A DNA stretch of 64,000 nucleotides from Reyranella sp. CPCC 100927 (GTDB taxonomy: Bacteria > Pseudomonadota > Alphaproteobacteria > Reyranellales > Reyranellaceae). The position numbers were made by a program, and so were the translations under genes. The DNA is taken from the NCBI RefSeq assembly GCF_007859315.1, contig NZ_VOHA01000003.1, forward strand, positions 124,001 to 188,000. The letters run 5' to 3'. Position 1 is the stretch's first letter, and each line of letters opens with the position of its first letter. Below, in pieces: positions 24,729-33,032 of this stretch. Below the pieces are notes generated by a model. It made no database searches, was not told the DNA's origin, and saw nothing but the letters and a program-made list of their open reading frames with translations.

Positions 24729-25351
24729 CCGTCCGCTCCCTGTTTCCGACCCTGATCTATCGCGCCCCGTTGGGCGGGCGCGATCCGCGCCACTTCACCC
24801 AGCGCCTGCTCGATGAGGCCGAGGCACTGCGGCTGCACGACGAGGCGGGGCAGGCGTGGTCGGACACCCACTATGTCGGCGGCTATACGTCGTACGCCAC
24901 CCACGCCCGGCTGCACCGCACATCCTCGACGTTCGCCGAACTGCAGCGGCGCCTGATGCCGCACGCGCGCGCTTTCGCGGCGCGCCTGCGCTACGACCTG
25001 CGGCGTCGCACGATCGACATGACCGACTGCTGGGTGAATTTCATGCCGGCCCAGGTGGCACATGGCATGCACCTGCACCCGCTGTCGTTCCTCAGCGGCA
25101 CGTACTATGCGCGCACGCCGCGCGGTTCGGCCGGCTTGAAGTTCGAGGACCCGCGGCTCTCCAAGCTGATGGCGGCGCCGCCGCGTCGGGCTGACGCGCC
25201 GCCAGCGCTGCGCCCGTTCGTCACCATGCCGGTACGCGCCGGCACGGTGATCCTGTTCGAGAGCTGGCTACGCCACGAAGTACCGGCTACCCGTGCCGCC
25301 GGCGAACGCGTCTCGATCAGCTTCAACTTCGCCTGGTCGGACAAACGCTAG
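24725..25351 (+). CDS. Putative 2-oxoglutarate/Fe(II)-dependent oxygenase
   Basis: A 208-residue protein resembling the TIGR02466 group of 2OG-Fe(II) oxygenases. The opening LFPTLIYRAPL, the W-N motif CWVNFM, HGMHLHPLSFLSGTYYAR with likely iron-binding His, then LKFEDPR, VILFESWLRHEVPAT with the second His, and RVSISFNFAW with the 2OG-binding Arg follow in the expected order. The substrate of the family is unknown. It overlaps the TauE-like gene by 4 bp, so export and oxidation of one compound may be linked. Confidence 0.75.
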   Translation: MTVRSLFPTLIYRAPLGGRDPRHFTQRLLDEAEALRLHDEAGQAWSDTHYVGGYTSYATHARLHRTSSTFAELQRRLMPHARAFAARLRYDLRRRTIDMTDCWVNFMPAQVAHGMHLHPLSFLSGTYYARTPRGSAGLKFEDPRLSKLMAAPPRRADAPPALRPFVTMPVRAGTVILFESWLRHEVPATRAAGERVSISFNFAWSDKR

Positions 25352-25382
25352 GACCCGCGCTCCCAGGATCCCAAGGAAAGCG

Positions 25383-26405
25383 CTAAGCGGGCCTGCTGGT
25401 TGGTTGCGCGCCGTTGCGCTTACCCGTCGCCGGCCCTCCCTTGCGCACAGGGCTACCGCGGGCGGCAGTGTTGCGCGTCGACGCTGCTCCGATCGCCGTG
25501 CTGAGCGAGGCCACGATGAAGTCGATGAATGCTCTGACCTTCGCGGGCACGTGGTTGCGGGAGGCATAGTAGACGTAGAGCGGGAATCGTTCGTCCGGCC
25601 AATCGGGGAACAGGTCGATCAGAGCGCCGCTATTGAGATAGTGATCGAGTTCGAGGTCGATGATCTGCGCGATTCCGAACCCGGCCAGGCATACGCCCAG
25701 CTTGGTTCCCGAATCGGTGACCGTCAGCCGCCCGTTGACCGCGACCGAAACGCGTTCGCTGTCGCGCCAGAACTCCCACTCGAACGGGCGTCCCGTCGAC
25801 GGATCGATCGCCAGGATGCATTGGTGGGCGTCACGCGCGAGGTCTTGTGGCTCGCTCGGTCGGCCGTGACGATCGATGTAGGCCGGCGCGGCAACCGTGA
25901 GAATGCGGGCCTCGAGCAGGCGGCGGGCGATGAGGGCCGATGGCATCGGCTCTCCAAAACGGATCGCGAGGTCGAAGCCGTCACTGACCAGGTCCGCGAT
26001 CCGGTCCCGGGTCTCCAGCCGCAGCTCGATACCCGGGTTACGTTGGAGGAAGGCGCTCAGTTTCGGGGAGAGCGTCATGCGGGAGAACAGCGGATCGACA
26101 TTGACCCGCAACCGGCCGCGGACGGCCTGTTGCGATGTCGCGGTCTGTTCCACCGCCTCGCTGATGCCCGCCAGGTGCTGGGCGGCCCGTTCGCACAGCG
26201 CGCGTCCCTCGTCGGTGAGGTCGACGGCACGGCTCGTGCGGTGGACCAGCCTCGCCCCGAGGCGCGCCTCGAGCTTCGCGATCGCCTTGCTGACGCCCGA
26301 TTGCGTCATGCCCAGCCGTTCGCCGGCGCGGCCGAAGTTGCGCGCGTCGGCGACGGCGGCAAGGACTACCAGGCCGCTGACCAGCCCGCTGTCGATATCG
26401 TCCAT
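25383..26405 (-). CDS. LysR-family transcriptional regulator
   Basis: A 340-residue LysR protein. The DNA-binding domain reads LVVLAAVADARNFGRAGERLGMTQSGVSKAIAKLEARLGARLVHRTSRAVDLT. The effector domain includes DLVSDGFDLAIRFGEP, typical of the CrgA-like subgroup. ATG at 26405 is preferred; an in-frame ATG at 26453 lies upstream of a palindrome. The C-terminal 30 residues are Ala/Arg-rich and unlike the family. It is divergent from a small NTF2-like protein. Confidence 0.88.
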   Translation of the reverse strand: MDDIDSGLVSGLVVLAAVADARNFGRAGERLGMTQSGVSKAIAKLEARLGARLVHRTSRAVDLTDEGRALCERAAQHLAGISEAVEQTATSQQAVRGRLRVNVDPLFSRMTLSPKLSAFLQRNPGIELRLETRDRIADLVSDGFDLAIRFGEPMPSALIARRLLEARILTVAAPAYIDRHGRPSEPQDLARDAHQCILAIDPSTGRPFEWEFWRDSERVSVAVNGRLTVTDSGTKLGVCLAGFGIAQIIDLELDHYLNSGALIDLFPDWPDERFPLYVYYASRNHVPAKVRAFIDFIVASLSTAIGAASTRNTAARGSPVRKGGPATGKRNGAQPTSRPA

Positions 26406-26420
26406 GATGGATGCCTCTTC

Positions 26421-26437
26421 GTCATCCAAGAGATGAC
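26421..26437. promoter_or_regulatory. Palindrome near the LysR start
   Basis: GTCATC-CAAGA-GATGAC is a perfect 17-bp inverted repeat 16 nt upstream of the LysR ATG at 26405. Its size fits an autoregulatory LysR site. Confidence 0.35.
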
Positions 26438-26546
26438 AGCCCAGCGGTAGCACTCCGCCGCCGCGCAGGCCACTGTCGCCGCCGCCAGGAACGCGGATTC
26501 AGTCCGCGAATCCAGCGTCTGTCGCACCTTGGCAACGGAGATTTGA

Positions 26547-26930
26547 ATGGACCAGATTCCCACCATCGCGTCGGCGATCACCGCGTACTTCGACCTGATG
26601 TATGACGCGGATGATACCCGGTTCCCCGCGGTCTTCCATGACGCCTGCCTGATCCACGGCGTACGGGACGGCAAATTCGTGGCGTGGTCGGCGGCCGAAT
26701 TCCGGGACGTGATCCGCAACCGGCCATCGCCCGCGTCGATGAAATCACGCCGTGAGCAGGGCATCCTCAGTATCGAACAGACCGCGCCCGAACTGGCGGC
26801 CGCCAAGGTGAGCATGACGATCGGCCAGACCCGCTACGTCGATCACCTCGTCTTCCACCGCTTCGACGGCAAATGGCGCATTACGTCGAAAGCATATCAT
26901 ATCACGCAGGTCACCTCGCCGCAGGCATGA
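26547..26930 (+). CDS. NTF2-like/SnoaL-fold small protein
   Basis: A 127-residue protein of the NTF2-like, lumazine-binding type. Features are the N-terminal helix ITAYFDLMYDADDTRFPAVFHDA, the GVRDGKFVAWSAAEFRDVI strand-helix pair and the closing DHLVFHRFDGKWRITSKAYH strand, all characteristic of the cone fold. Members are enzymes or ligand binders, and function cannot be told from the fold. It is divergent from a LysR gene, which probably controls it. Confidence 0.75.
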   Translation: MDQIPTIASAITAYFDLMYDADDTRFPAVFHDACLIHGVRDGKFVAWSAAEFRDVIRNRPSPASMKSRREQGILSIEQTAPELAAAKVSMTIGQTRYVDHLVFHRFDGKWRITSKAYHITQVTSPQA

Positions 26931-27036
26931 CCCTGCAGCGGGATGACGCACGGTCGCCTGTGCAGACGCCGGGGCGCGCGACGCTGTCGTGCGCCTCCGT
27001 TTCCGCGACGGATGACACGCCGCCCACCTCGAGCGA

Positions 27037-28452
27037 TCACAGCGACGGGCGCGACGTCTGCAAGCCGAGACTGGCTTCGAGGGACAGGGCTGCGCGCAGG
27101 ATGGTCCGTTCGCCGAACCGCGGGCCGACGATCTGCAGGCCGACGGGAAGGCCAGCTTGGGTGAAGCCGCAGGGCACCGAAATGGCGGGCTGGTGTGTCA
27201 GGTTGAAGGGAAACGTAAAAGGCGTCCAGGCGAGCAGATCCCCCGACGCTGCGAACGGTGCGGGCGCCGAAAGTTCGACCGCAAACGCGGGTGTGGCGAC
27301 GGTCGGCGTGATGAGAATGTCGAACGCCTGGTGGAAGCGCGCCATCTGGGCTGCCAGGGTGCGCCGCGCGTCCCGAGCGGTAAAATAGGCACGCAGGTCA
27401 ATGCGCGTGCCCTCGTGGGCCGCATCGCGCAATGCTTGGCCGAGCTGCGCCCGCTCGTGCGGGCGCAGTTTGCTCAACGCGTAGGGAAGTCCGGCCCGGT
27501 ACAACGTCATGAAGATGTCGGCCGGATCCTTGAAACCGGGATCGCATACCTCGACCGTCGCTCCGAGACTCTCGAACCGGCGGACCGCGCCCATCACGAG
27601 GGCGAGCACTCCCGGATCGACGTTCGATGCGTAGCCCAGGTCTTGGCTGAAGGCGATGCGCATCCCGTGCACGCCCGCGTCGATGTCTTGCGTGAACGTG
27701 GTCCCGACGGTCGGGAAGGCCTCGACATCCCTGACGTCGAAGGCGTTGCTGGCGTCCAGCACGAGCGCCGCGTCGCCGACCGATCGCGTGATCACGCCCG
27801 GACATGCGACCGCTTCCAGCGGGCTCGCGGGATAGGTGGGGATAAGGCCACCCGTGGGTTTCAGTCCGACCACACCGCAAAGGCTCGCGGGAATTCGCGC
27901 GGATCCACCGGCATCGGTGGCAAGGCCGAAGTAGCCCAGGCCCGCGGCGACGCTGGCGGCGGCACCGCCGCTGGAACCGCCGGCGTGCATGCGGATATCC
28001 CAGGGATTGCGCGTGATGCCGGTGAGCGGGCTCACGGTGAGGGGCGAGAAGCCGAACTCAGGCATTGTCGTGATGCCGAGCAGTACCGCGCCGCTTGCCA
28101 TGACGCGATCGACGATCGGGGCACTCTCGACGGCTGGCGCCGTGGATGTGGCGCGCGAGCCGCGACGGAAGGCGAACCCTTTGACCATCAAGAGATCCTT
28201 GACGGAAAACGGCACACCATCGAGCGGTCCCTGCGGCCTCCCGGCCGCCCAGCGCGCTTCGGACCGCTCAGCAGCGCGCAACGCAACAGCCGGGCTTGCC
28301 TCACGATAGGCATTGATCTTCGGATCAAGATTGCCGATGCGTTCCAGCATCATCCGGGCGACCTCGACGGGAGATCGCCGTCCGGTGCGAAAATCCGAGA
28401 CGAGTTGCGTCAGCGGCAGGAACGCAACGTCATCGGACGTGGGGCTACCCAT
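27037..28452 (-). CDS. Amidase (amidase-signature family)
   Basis: A 471-residue amide hydrolase. The Ser-cisSer-Lys triad is visible: K85 in GVPFSVKD, Ser160/161 in AGGSSGGAAAS and S184 in TDAGGSARIPAS. Length and order match amidase-signature enzymes (acylamidases, aryl-acylamidases, GatA relatives), and it is not beside gatB/gatC. It is last in a minus-strand operon after a RidA-like and a VOC protein, and is divergent from a transporter operon, so it probably acts on an imported amide or on a product of the CmcJ/NvfI-like oxidoreductase. That link is inference. Confidence 0.9.
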   Translation of the reverse strand: MGSPTSDDVAFLPLTQLVSDFRTGRRSPVEVARMMLERIGNLDPKINAYREASPAVALRAAERSEARWAAGRPQGPLDGVPFSVKDLLMVKGFAFRRGSRATSTAPAVESAPIVDRVMASGAVLLGITTMPEFGFSPLTVSPLTGITRNPWDIRMHAGGSSGGAAASVAAGLGYFGLATDAGGSARIPASLCGVVGLKPTGGLIPTYPASPLEAVACPGVITRSVGDAALVLDASNAFDVRDVEAFPTVGTTFTQDIDAGVHGMRIAFSQDLGYASNVDPGVLALVMGAVRRFESLGATVEVCDPGFKDPADIFMTLYRAGLPYALSKLRPHERAQLGQALRDAAHEGTRIDLRAYFTARDARRTLAAQMARFHQAFDILITPTVATPAFAVELSAPAPFAASGDLLAWTPFTFPFNLTHQPAISVPCGFTQAGLPVGLQIVGPRFGERTILRAALSLEASLGLQTSRPSL

Positions 28453-28487
28453 TTCTGTTCCTGGAGTGCGGCGAGGGATGGCCGATA

Positions 28488-28928
28488 CTAGATGCCGTAA
28501 TTTTCCTTCCCCCGACTTTGCATGGCGATGATGTCGGATGCCCGCGTCTCGGTCGCTGGAAAATTGAGTTCCACGGAGATCCCGTTAGGATCCTTCATGA
28601 AGAACTGCGTATTGCCGATGCCGGGAAGAACCACCACATTAAACGCTATCTTTGCCCGCTCGAGCCGCGTGCGGATGTCCTCGGCGCCGGTGCAGGCGAA
28701 GCTGACATGATTGAACAGTCCGGTCGTTGCTGTCTTGCGCGCGGCGTTGGGCGTGACTTCGACGATGTGCACCGTCGGCTGACCGTTCTCGCAGTACAGC
28801 CACACGCCGGGAAACGGCAACGGCGGCCTTTCGCCGTCGCGCAACCCAAGCAGGTCGCAGTAGAACGCTTTGGTTGCCGCGATATCCGCGGTGTCGATCG
28901 TGTAGTGATCGATATGATGCAATCCCAT
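28488..28928 (-). CDS. VOC-family (glyoxalase/dioxygenase fold) protein
   Basis: A 146-residue vicinal-oxygen-chelate protein. ATG at 28928 (MGLHHIDHYTI) is preferred. Metal-ligand positions look present: His in HHIDHYTIDT, HIVEV, FNHVSFA, and Glu in DPNGISVELNF. Members include glyoxalase I, extradiol dioxygenases and fosfomycin-resistance enzymes; the substrate is unknown here. It lies between the amidase and RidA-like genes in one operon. Confidence 0.88.
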   Translation of the reverse strand: MGLHHIDHYTIDTADIAATKAFYCDLLGLRDGERPPLPFPGVWLYCENGQPTVHIVEVTPNAARKTATTGLFNHVSFACTGAEDIRTRLERAKIAFNVVVLPGIGNTQFFMKDPNGISVELNFPATETRASDIIAMQSRGKENYGI

Positions 28929-28963
28929 GGCCGATCTCTCTCTTGTGAAACAGGGTGTCGGAA

Positions 28964-29380
28964 TCATGCGTCAGTTCTGAGGCCGACGACCGCTTCGATC
29001 TCCACCAGCATGTCCGGATGGGCCAGCGCCTTGACGCCGACCAACGTACTGGCCGGCCGCGAATCACCGAAGAATACCTGACGCACGGGGTTGATCTTGG
29101 TCCGATCATCCACGTCGAGGAGGAAGACGGTCACTTTCACCACATCGGCATAGGTGGCGCCGATCGCATCAAGGATCTTCTTCAGCGATTCGAATATGTG
29201 GCGCGTCTGGCCGACGACATCGTCCTTGCCAACGATTTTCGCATTCTCGTCCAGGCCCGTCAGTCCCGAGACGAACACCAGGTCCCCGAATCTCACGGCA
29301 TCCGTGTAGTGACTGAGGGCAGGCAACAGCCCGTCTACATGGATCTCTTGTCGTTTCCCATTCAACTGACTCATGTCCAT
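28964..29380 (-). CDS. RidA-family protein (second in window)
   Basis: A 138-residue Rid-family protein. YTDAVRFGDLVFVSGLTGLDE, QTRHIFESLKKILDAIGATYADVVKVTVFLLDVDDR, RPASTLVGVKAL and the closing VEIEAVVGLR are in the expected order. It probably deaminates or hydrolyses an enamine intermediate made in the same pathway as the neighbouring amidase. It is the first gene of the minus-strand operon, divergent from the MFS gene. It is distinct from the RidA-like protein at 11 kb, with which it shares only the family outline. Confidence 0.88.
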   Translation of the reverse strand: MDMSQLNGKRQEIHVDGLLPALSHYTDAVRFGDLVFVSGLTGLDENAKIVGKDDVVGQTRHIFESLKKILDAIGATYADVVKVTVFLLDVDDRTKINPVRQVFFGDSRPASTLVGVKALAHPDMLVEIEAVVGLRTDA

Positions 29381-29456
29381 AACCCGGACTCCTGATTGTT
29401 GCGGGCTGTGCCGGTGCGGCAGCCGGAAATTTGATCAGCAATCCGTCAATCGTCAA

Positions 29457-29475
29457 TAACGAATATAAATCGTTA
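29457..29475. promoter_or_regulatory. Candidate TetR operator in the divergent control region
   Basis: TAACGA-ATATAAA-TCGTTA is a perfect 19-bp palindrome about 77 nt upstream of the RidA-like start, in the AT-rich 292-bp gap between the two divergent operons. Its size fits a TetR-type operator, and a TetR gene ends the plus-strand operon. Confidence 0.5.
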
Positions 29476-29672
29476 ATAAGATTGATTTCCATCTCTATGG
29501 AACAGGTATTATCGACATATTATGGTGCATTGTCATCTTAAACACGACTGATATTCGGTATTGACTCATGACAGTGGACCGTCTAGCAATCGCTAACGGT
29601 ACGCGGGTGGCACCGGTCCGGCGGGATCGACGGTCACTTGCGAAGGACAAATCAAAAAAGTGGAGGGAGGTT

Positions 29673-30926
29673 ATGGTCAGCCGGCCTGATGTCGTGGAGC
29701 CGAATCGGTTCGTCGTCCTTGGTGTCTTGTTCGTCGCTTACACCATCAACTTCATCGATCTGCAGATTTTCAGCATCCTCGCGGTGCCGATCAAAGCCGA
29801 TCTCAAACTGACGGATACCCAGCTCGGATTGCTCGGTGGCCTTGCCTTCGCGATTCTCTACTCGACATTGGCGATCCCGCTCGCCGTGCTTGCCGATCGC
29901 ACCAGCCGGACGTGGGTCATCACGGGAGCCTTGGTGGTCCTGAGCGGGTTCACTGCGCTCTGTGGTGCGGCGGCCAACTTCTGGCAACTGTTCCTGTGCC
30001 GGTTGGGCGTGGGTGTGGGCGAGGCGGGCGGAACCGCACCGTCATTCGCCATCATCGCGGACTATTTTCCCGGCAACAATCAGGCCAAGGCGTTTGCCAT
30101 CTACTCGCTGGGCATACCCTTGGGCGCCGCGCTGGGTGTCTTGCTCGGCGGTTACATCGCGGCGGCGGGTGATTGGCGCACGGCCTTCGTCGTGATCGGC
30201 CTGGCCGGCATGCCCCTGGCGCTCATCTTTCGGAGACTGGTACCGGAACCCGCACGCGATGAGCCTTCGTCAGCGACAGCTTGCCGCTTGGGGCATGTCT
30301 TCGCGGTGCTGGCGGCAAAGCGCAGCTTTTGGTGGTTGTCCTTTGCGGCCGGGGTGAGCGCCATGCTGGGTTACGGGCTCGCCTTCTGGCTGCCGTCGCT
30401 GATGCGGCGCAGCTTCGGGCTGACGCTGATCGAGACCTCGCAATTCTACGGGTTTCTGTTGCTGATTGGCGGCGGCGCCGGCGTGTTGCTGGGCGGCTGG
30501 CTCGGCGACCGTTTCGGCAACCGGGATCGCGGCGCCTATGCCAGGCTTTCGGCCGTGGCCCTTGTCGGCGCGGTGCCGCTCTTCGCAGCTGGCGTCCTGT
30601 CCTCCAGCGCGATCGCCGCATTCGCCTTGTTTGTAATTCCCCAGGCGCTGGTCGTTTTCTATCTCGCGCCGGTTTTCTCCGCTGTTCAACACCTCGTCGC
30701 AGCACCGATGCGTGCGACGGCCTCGGCATGCTTCCTGTTCATCAACAATCTGATCGGGCTGGGTGGGGGTGCCTTCGTCCTGGGGGCGCTGAGTGATGCG
30801 CTGACCGCGCGCTACGGTGACGAGGCACTGCGATACGCGGTCCTGATCGCACTGGTCTTCTATCTCATCGGAGCGGCGCTGTTCGCGCTGGCTGTCAAGC
30901 CGCTACGCGAGGAATGGCTCGACTAG
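29673..30926 (+). CDS. Major facilitator superfamily transporter
   Basis: A 417-residue 12-helix MFS permease. The loop 2-3 motif A is ADRTSRTWVITGALVVLSG, and the TM5-6 region has SLGIPLGAALGVLLGG. A strong GGAGGGAGG ends 3 nt before the ATG at 29673, so the longer frame from 29568 is not used. The sequence resembles spinster-like or phthalate/organic-acid permeases. It probably imports or exports the compound handled by the neighbouring amidase and oxidoreductase genes; direction and substrate are unknown. Confidence 0.9.
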   Translation: MVSRPDVVEPNRFVVLGVLFVAYTINFIDLQIFSILAVPIKADLKLTDTQLGLLGGLAFAILYSTLAIPLAVLADRTSRTWVITGALVVLSGFTALCGAAANFWQLFLCRLGVGVGEAGGTAPSFAIIADYFPGNNQAKAFAIYSLGIPLGAALGVLLGGYIAAAGDWRTAFVVIGLAGMPLALIFRRLVPEPARDEPSSATACRLGHVFAVLAAKRSFWWLSFAAGVSAMLGYGLAFWLPSLMRRSFGLTLIETSQFYGFLLLIGGGAGVLLGGWLGDRFGNRDRGAYARLSAVALVGAVPLFAAGVLSSSAIAAFALFVIPQALVVFYLAPVFSAVQHLVAAPMRATASACFLFINNLIGLGGGAFVLGALSDALTARYGDEALRYAVLIALVFYLIGAALFALAVKPLREEWLD

Positions 30927-30946
30927 GAGTTCAGGCAAGGAAGACG

Positions 30947-31783
30947 ATGGAGAACGTGATGCCAAGAAAAGCCGGTGATTACTCGGTCGACGCGACCATC
31001 CACTACCTGGGTCCGATGGCGCAGAGGCCGCAAGTCTGGAACGAGGACTTTTCGCGCAACATCCTGGCGCTCGAAGGCGTGACGATGCGCATCGAAGATG
31101 CCGGCGCGCGCGAACGTGCGCCGGACCTGGGCACTGAAGGCTTCGCTCTCGTGCCGCACAAGACGGACGTCGCCGGTCTTTCCGCTCCGGCCGCGTCCAT
31201 GGAAGCCTACCTCGACGAACTCCGCTCGCTTCTGCTGGCGTTGACCCGGGCAGATCACATCGACATGGCCACAGCCAGTGTCGTGCGGACCAGCGCGCGG
31301 AGCGCTGTCGGTACTGAGACAAGCCCCGCCGTTCCGTTCGTACACTGCGATTGCAGTGAGGCCGGGCTGCCCGGCATGTTGCAATGGGCATATCCACCGG
31401 CTCCGGCAAAGCCGCGTCGCCGGATGGCGCTGTACAATCTGTGGCGCCTGCTGTCGCCGGGGCCAACGGGGTTGCCGCTCGCGGTGTGCGACGCGCGCAC
31501 TTTTGCGCGTGACGACATTGTTCCCGGCAGCTCGCACTTCACGAGTTCCAGTTTCACGGCGGAAGCGGTGTTCGTTCGTCCGAATGCGGCCCACCGCTGG
31601 TTCTATTTCCCGCGGATGACGTCGGCGGAGGTCCTGATTTTCAAGCAGTATGACTCCGACCGCCGCTATCCCTCGCAGGTGCCCCACACCGCTTTTGACA
31701 ATCGCGCGCTCTTCCCCGAGGCACCGCCGCGGGTCAGCGTCGAAAGCCGGGCCGTCGCCTACTGGTATGAGGAGGGGTGCTGA
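30947..31783 (+). CDS. CmcJ/NvfI-family oxidoreductase-like protein
   Basis: A 278-residue protein of the CmcJ/NvfI group, relatives of the cephamycin 7-alpha-methoxylation partner protein and a fungal NvfI-type oxygenase. Diagnostic segments are FVHCDCSEAG, MALYNLWRLLSPGPTGLPLAVCDAR, WFYFPRMTSAEVLIFKQYDSD, PHTAFDN and PPRVSVESRAVAYW. Likely iron/2OG ligands lie among these, but I cannot fix them. Start is ATG at 30947 (GGAAG upstream) or 30959. It is 20 bp after the MFS gene. In bacteria most such genes are uncharacterised. Confidence 0.72.
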   Translation: MENVMPRKAGDYSVDATIHYLGPMAQRPQVWNEDFSRNILALEGVTMRIEDAGARERAPDLGTEGFALVPHKTDVAGLSAPAASMEAYLDELRSLLLALTRADHIDMATASVVRTSARSAVGTETSPAVPFVHCDCSEAGLPGMLQWAYPPAPAKPRRRMALYNLWRLLSPGPTGLPLAVCDARTFARDDIVPGSSHFTSSSFTAEAVFVRPNAAHRWFYFPRMTSAEVLIFKQYDSDRRYPSQVPHTAFDNRALFPEAPPRVSVESRAVAYWYEEGC

Positions 31784-31897
31784 CCTTCCGGCAAGCCGGG
31801 CCGGGCATGCTGGCTGGCGAAGCGTGCTCGAAAAGACTAGTGTCGGCGGCTGTCGAATCGATCGTCGAGCCGACGTTTTCACCGAGTTGTCTTTACA

Positions 31898-32530
31898 ATG
31901 GTGCAGGTCAAGAAAGACATCGTTCGCGACAGGATCATCGACGCTGCGGCCAGGCTTTTCGAGAAGAAGGGATACGTCGAGTGTACGATCAGTGAAATCG
32001 CCAAGCATGCCCGCATCGGCGCCGCGAGCGTTTACGTCTACTTTCCATCCAAGCTGGACATCGTCTTTGCCGTCTATGAGCCGTGGATCCTGGCCCGGAT
32101 CGCCGAGACGGAAATCGAGGCCGCCAAGATCGTGAATCTGCGGAGCCGCCTCGAATATGTCCTCAAACGCTTCTGGCACGTGCTGCCGCACGAACGTAAC
32201 CACTACCTCAGAAGTTTCCTGCAGGCGCTGGCCGTATCGGCCGGCGACGACAGCAACAAGTCGCGGCTTTACGCCGAATCGCGCGATCGTATCAGTCGGC
32301 TCGTGTACCACTGCCTGCCGGAAGACCGCAAAAAGGACTTCGATACGGCATCGATGGCGGACATCATCATCATGGCGTTCGACGGCTTCGTCATCAACAG
32401 CCATCTCGAATGCGGCGAGCGCGTCATAGCGATGGTCTGCGACCTGATCCTGGGCAAACCCCACCGCACCCTGAACTCCCGGGAGCGCAGGCGAGACACC
32501 CGCTCGAATCAGCGCCTGGCACCGCGGTAG
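31898..32530 (+). CDS. TetR-family transcriptional regulator
   Basis: A 210-residue TetR protein. The helix-turn-helix is at residues 10-56: IIDAAARLFEKKGYVECTISEIAKHARIGAASVYVYFPSK. The C-terminal ligand domain is helical and unrelated to named subfamilies. It follows the CmcJ/NvfI-like gene by 114 bp on the same strand and is the likely regulator of the two divergent operons through the 19-bp palindrome. Confidence 0.9.
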   Translation: MVQVKKDIVRDRIIDAAARLFEKKGYVECTISEIAKHARIGAASVYVYFPSKLDIVFAVYEPWILARIAETEIEAAKIVNLRSRLEYVLKRFWHVLPHERNHYLRSFLQALAVSAGDDSNKSRLYAESRDRISRLVYHCLPEDRKKDFDTASMADIIIMAFDGFVINSHLECGERVIAMVCDLILGKPHRTLNSRERRRDTRSNQRLAPR

Positions 32531-32604
32531 AGACCTTTCATGAGGCGGCCGCGATGTTGTCGGGTACAATTGGGTCGCCCAAGCCTGGATGACAGAAGCG
32601 GTTC

Positions 32605-33021
32605 ATGGCCAAGCGTCACCCGGATGTCCCACCCAAGTTCGTCGCCCGCCTGCGCGCGGCATGCCTTGACCTGCCCGAGGCCTATGAGGAGCAGGCCTGG
32701 GTCGGCACGCGATGGTGCATCCGCAAGAAGACGTTCGCCCATGTGCTGATGATTGCCGACGGCTGGCCACCGGCCTATGCGCGCGCTGCCGGCGCACCGG
32801 GCCCGATCTGCGTGCTGACGTTCCAATCCTGGCTGCCGACGGCCGACCCGGAACGGTTTTCGACGTTTCCTTATTTCCTGCCGCGTTGGCGCCCCGACAT
32901 CGTCGGCCGCGTGCTCGAGGGCCGCATCGACTGGAACGAGATCACGCGGTTTCTCGCCGCGAGCTATAGCATGTTGGCACCGAAGGCACTGGTTGAACGG
33001 GTGCGGCAGCGGCAGGCGTGA
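32605..33021 (+). CDS. MmcQ/YjbR-family protein
   Basis: A 138-residue protein of the MmcQ/YjbR group. LRAACLDLPEAYEEQAWVGTRWCIRKKTFAHVLM is the family N-terminal half, with the usual LP.A.E...WG...F....K.FA pattern. The C-terminal half (DPERFSTFPYFLP...RIDWNEITRFLAASYSMLAPKALV) matches too. The fold resembles the CyaY/frataxin-like double-wing; the DNA-binding name is unproven for the family. Confidence 0.75.
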   Translation: MAKRHPDVPPKFVARLRAACLDLPEAYEEQAWVGTRWCIRKKTFAHVLMIADGWPPAYARAAGAPGPICVLTFQSWLPTADPERFSTFPYFLPRWRPDIVGRVLEGRIDWNEITRFLAASYSMLAPKALVERVRQRQA

Positions 33022-33032
33022 CTGCGCTGGCG

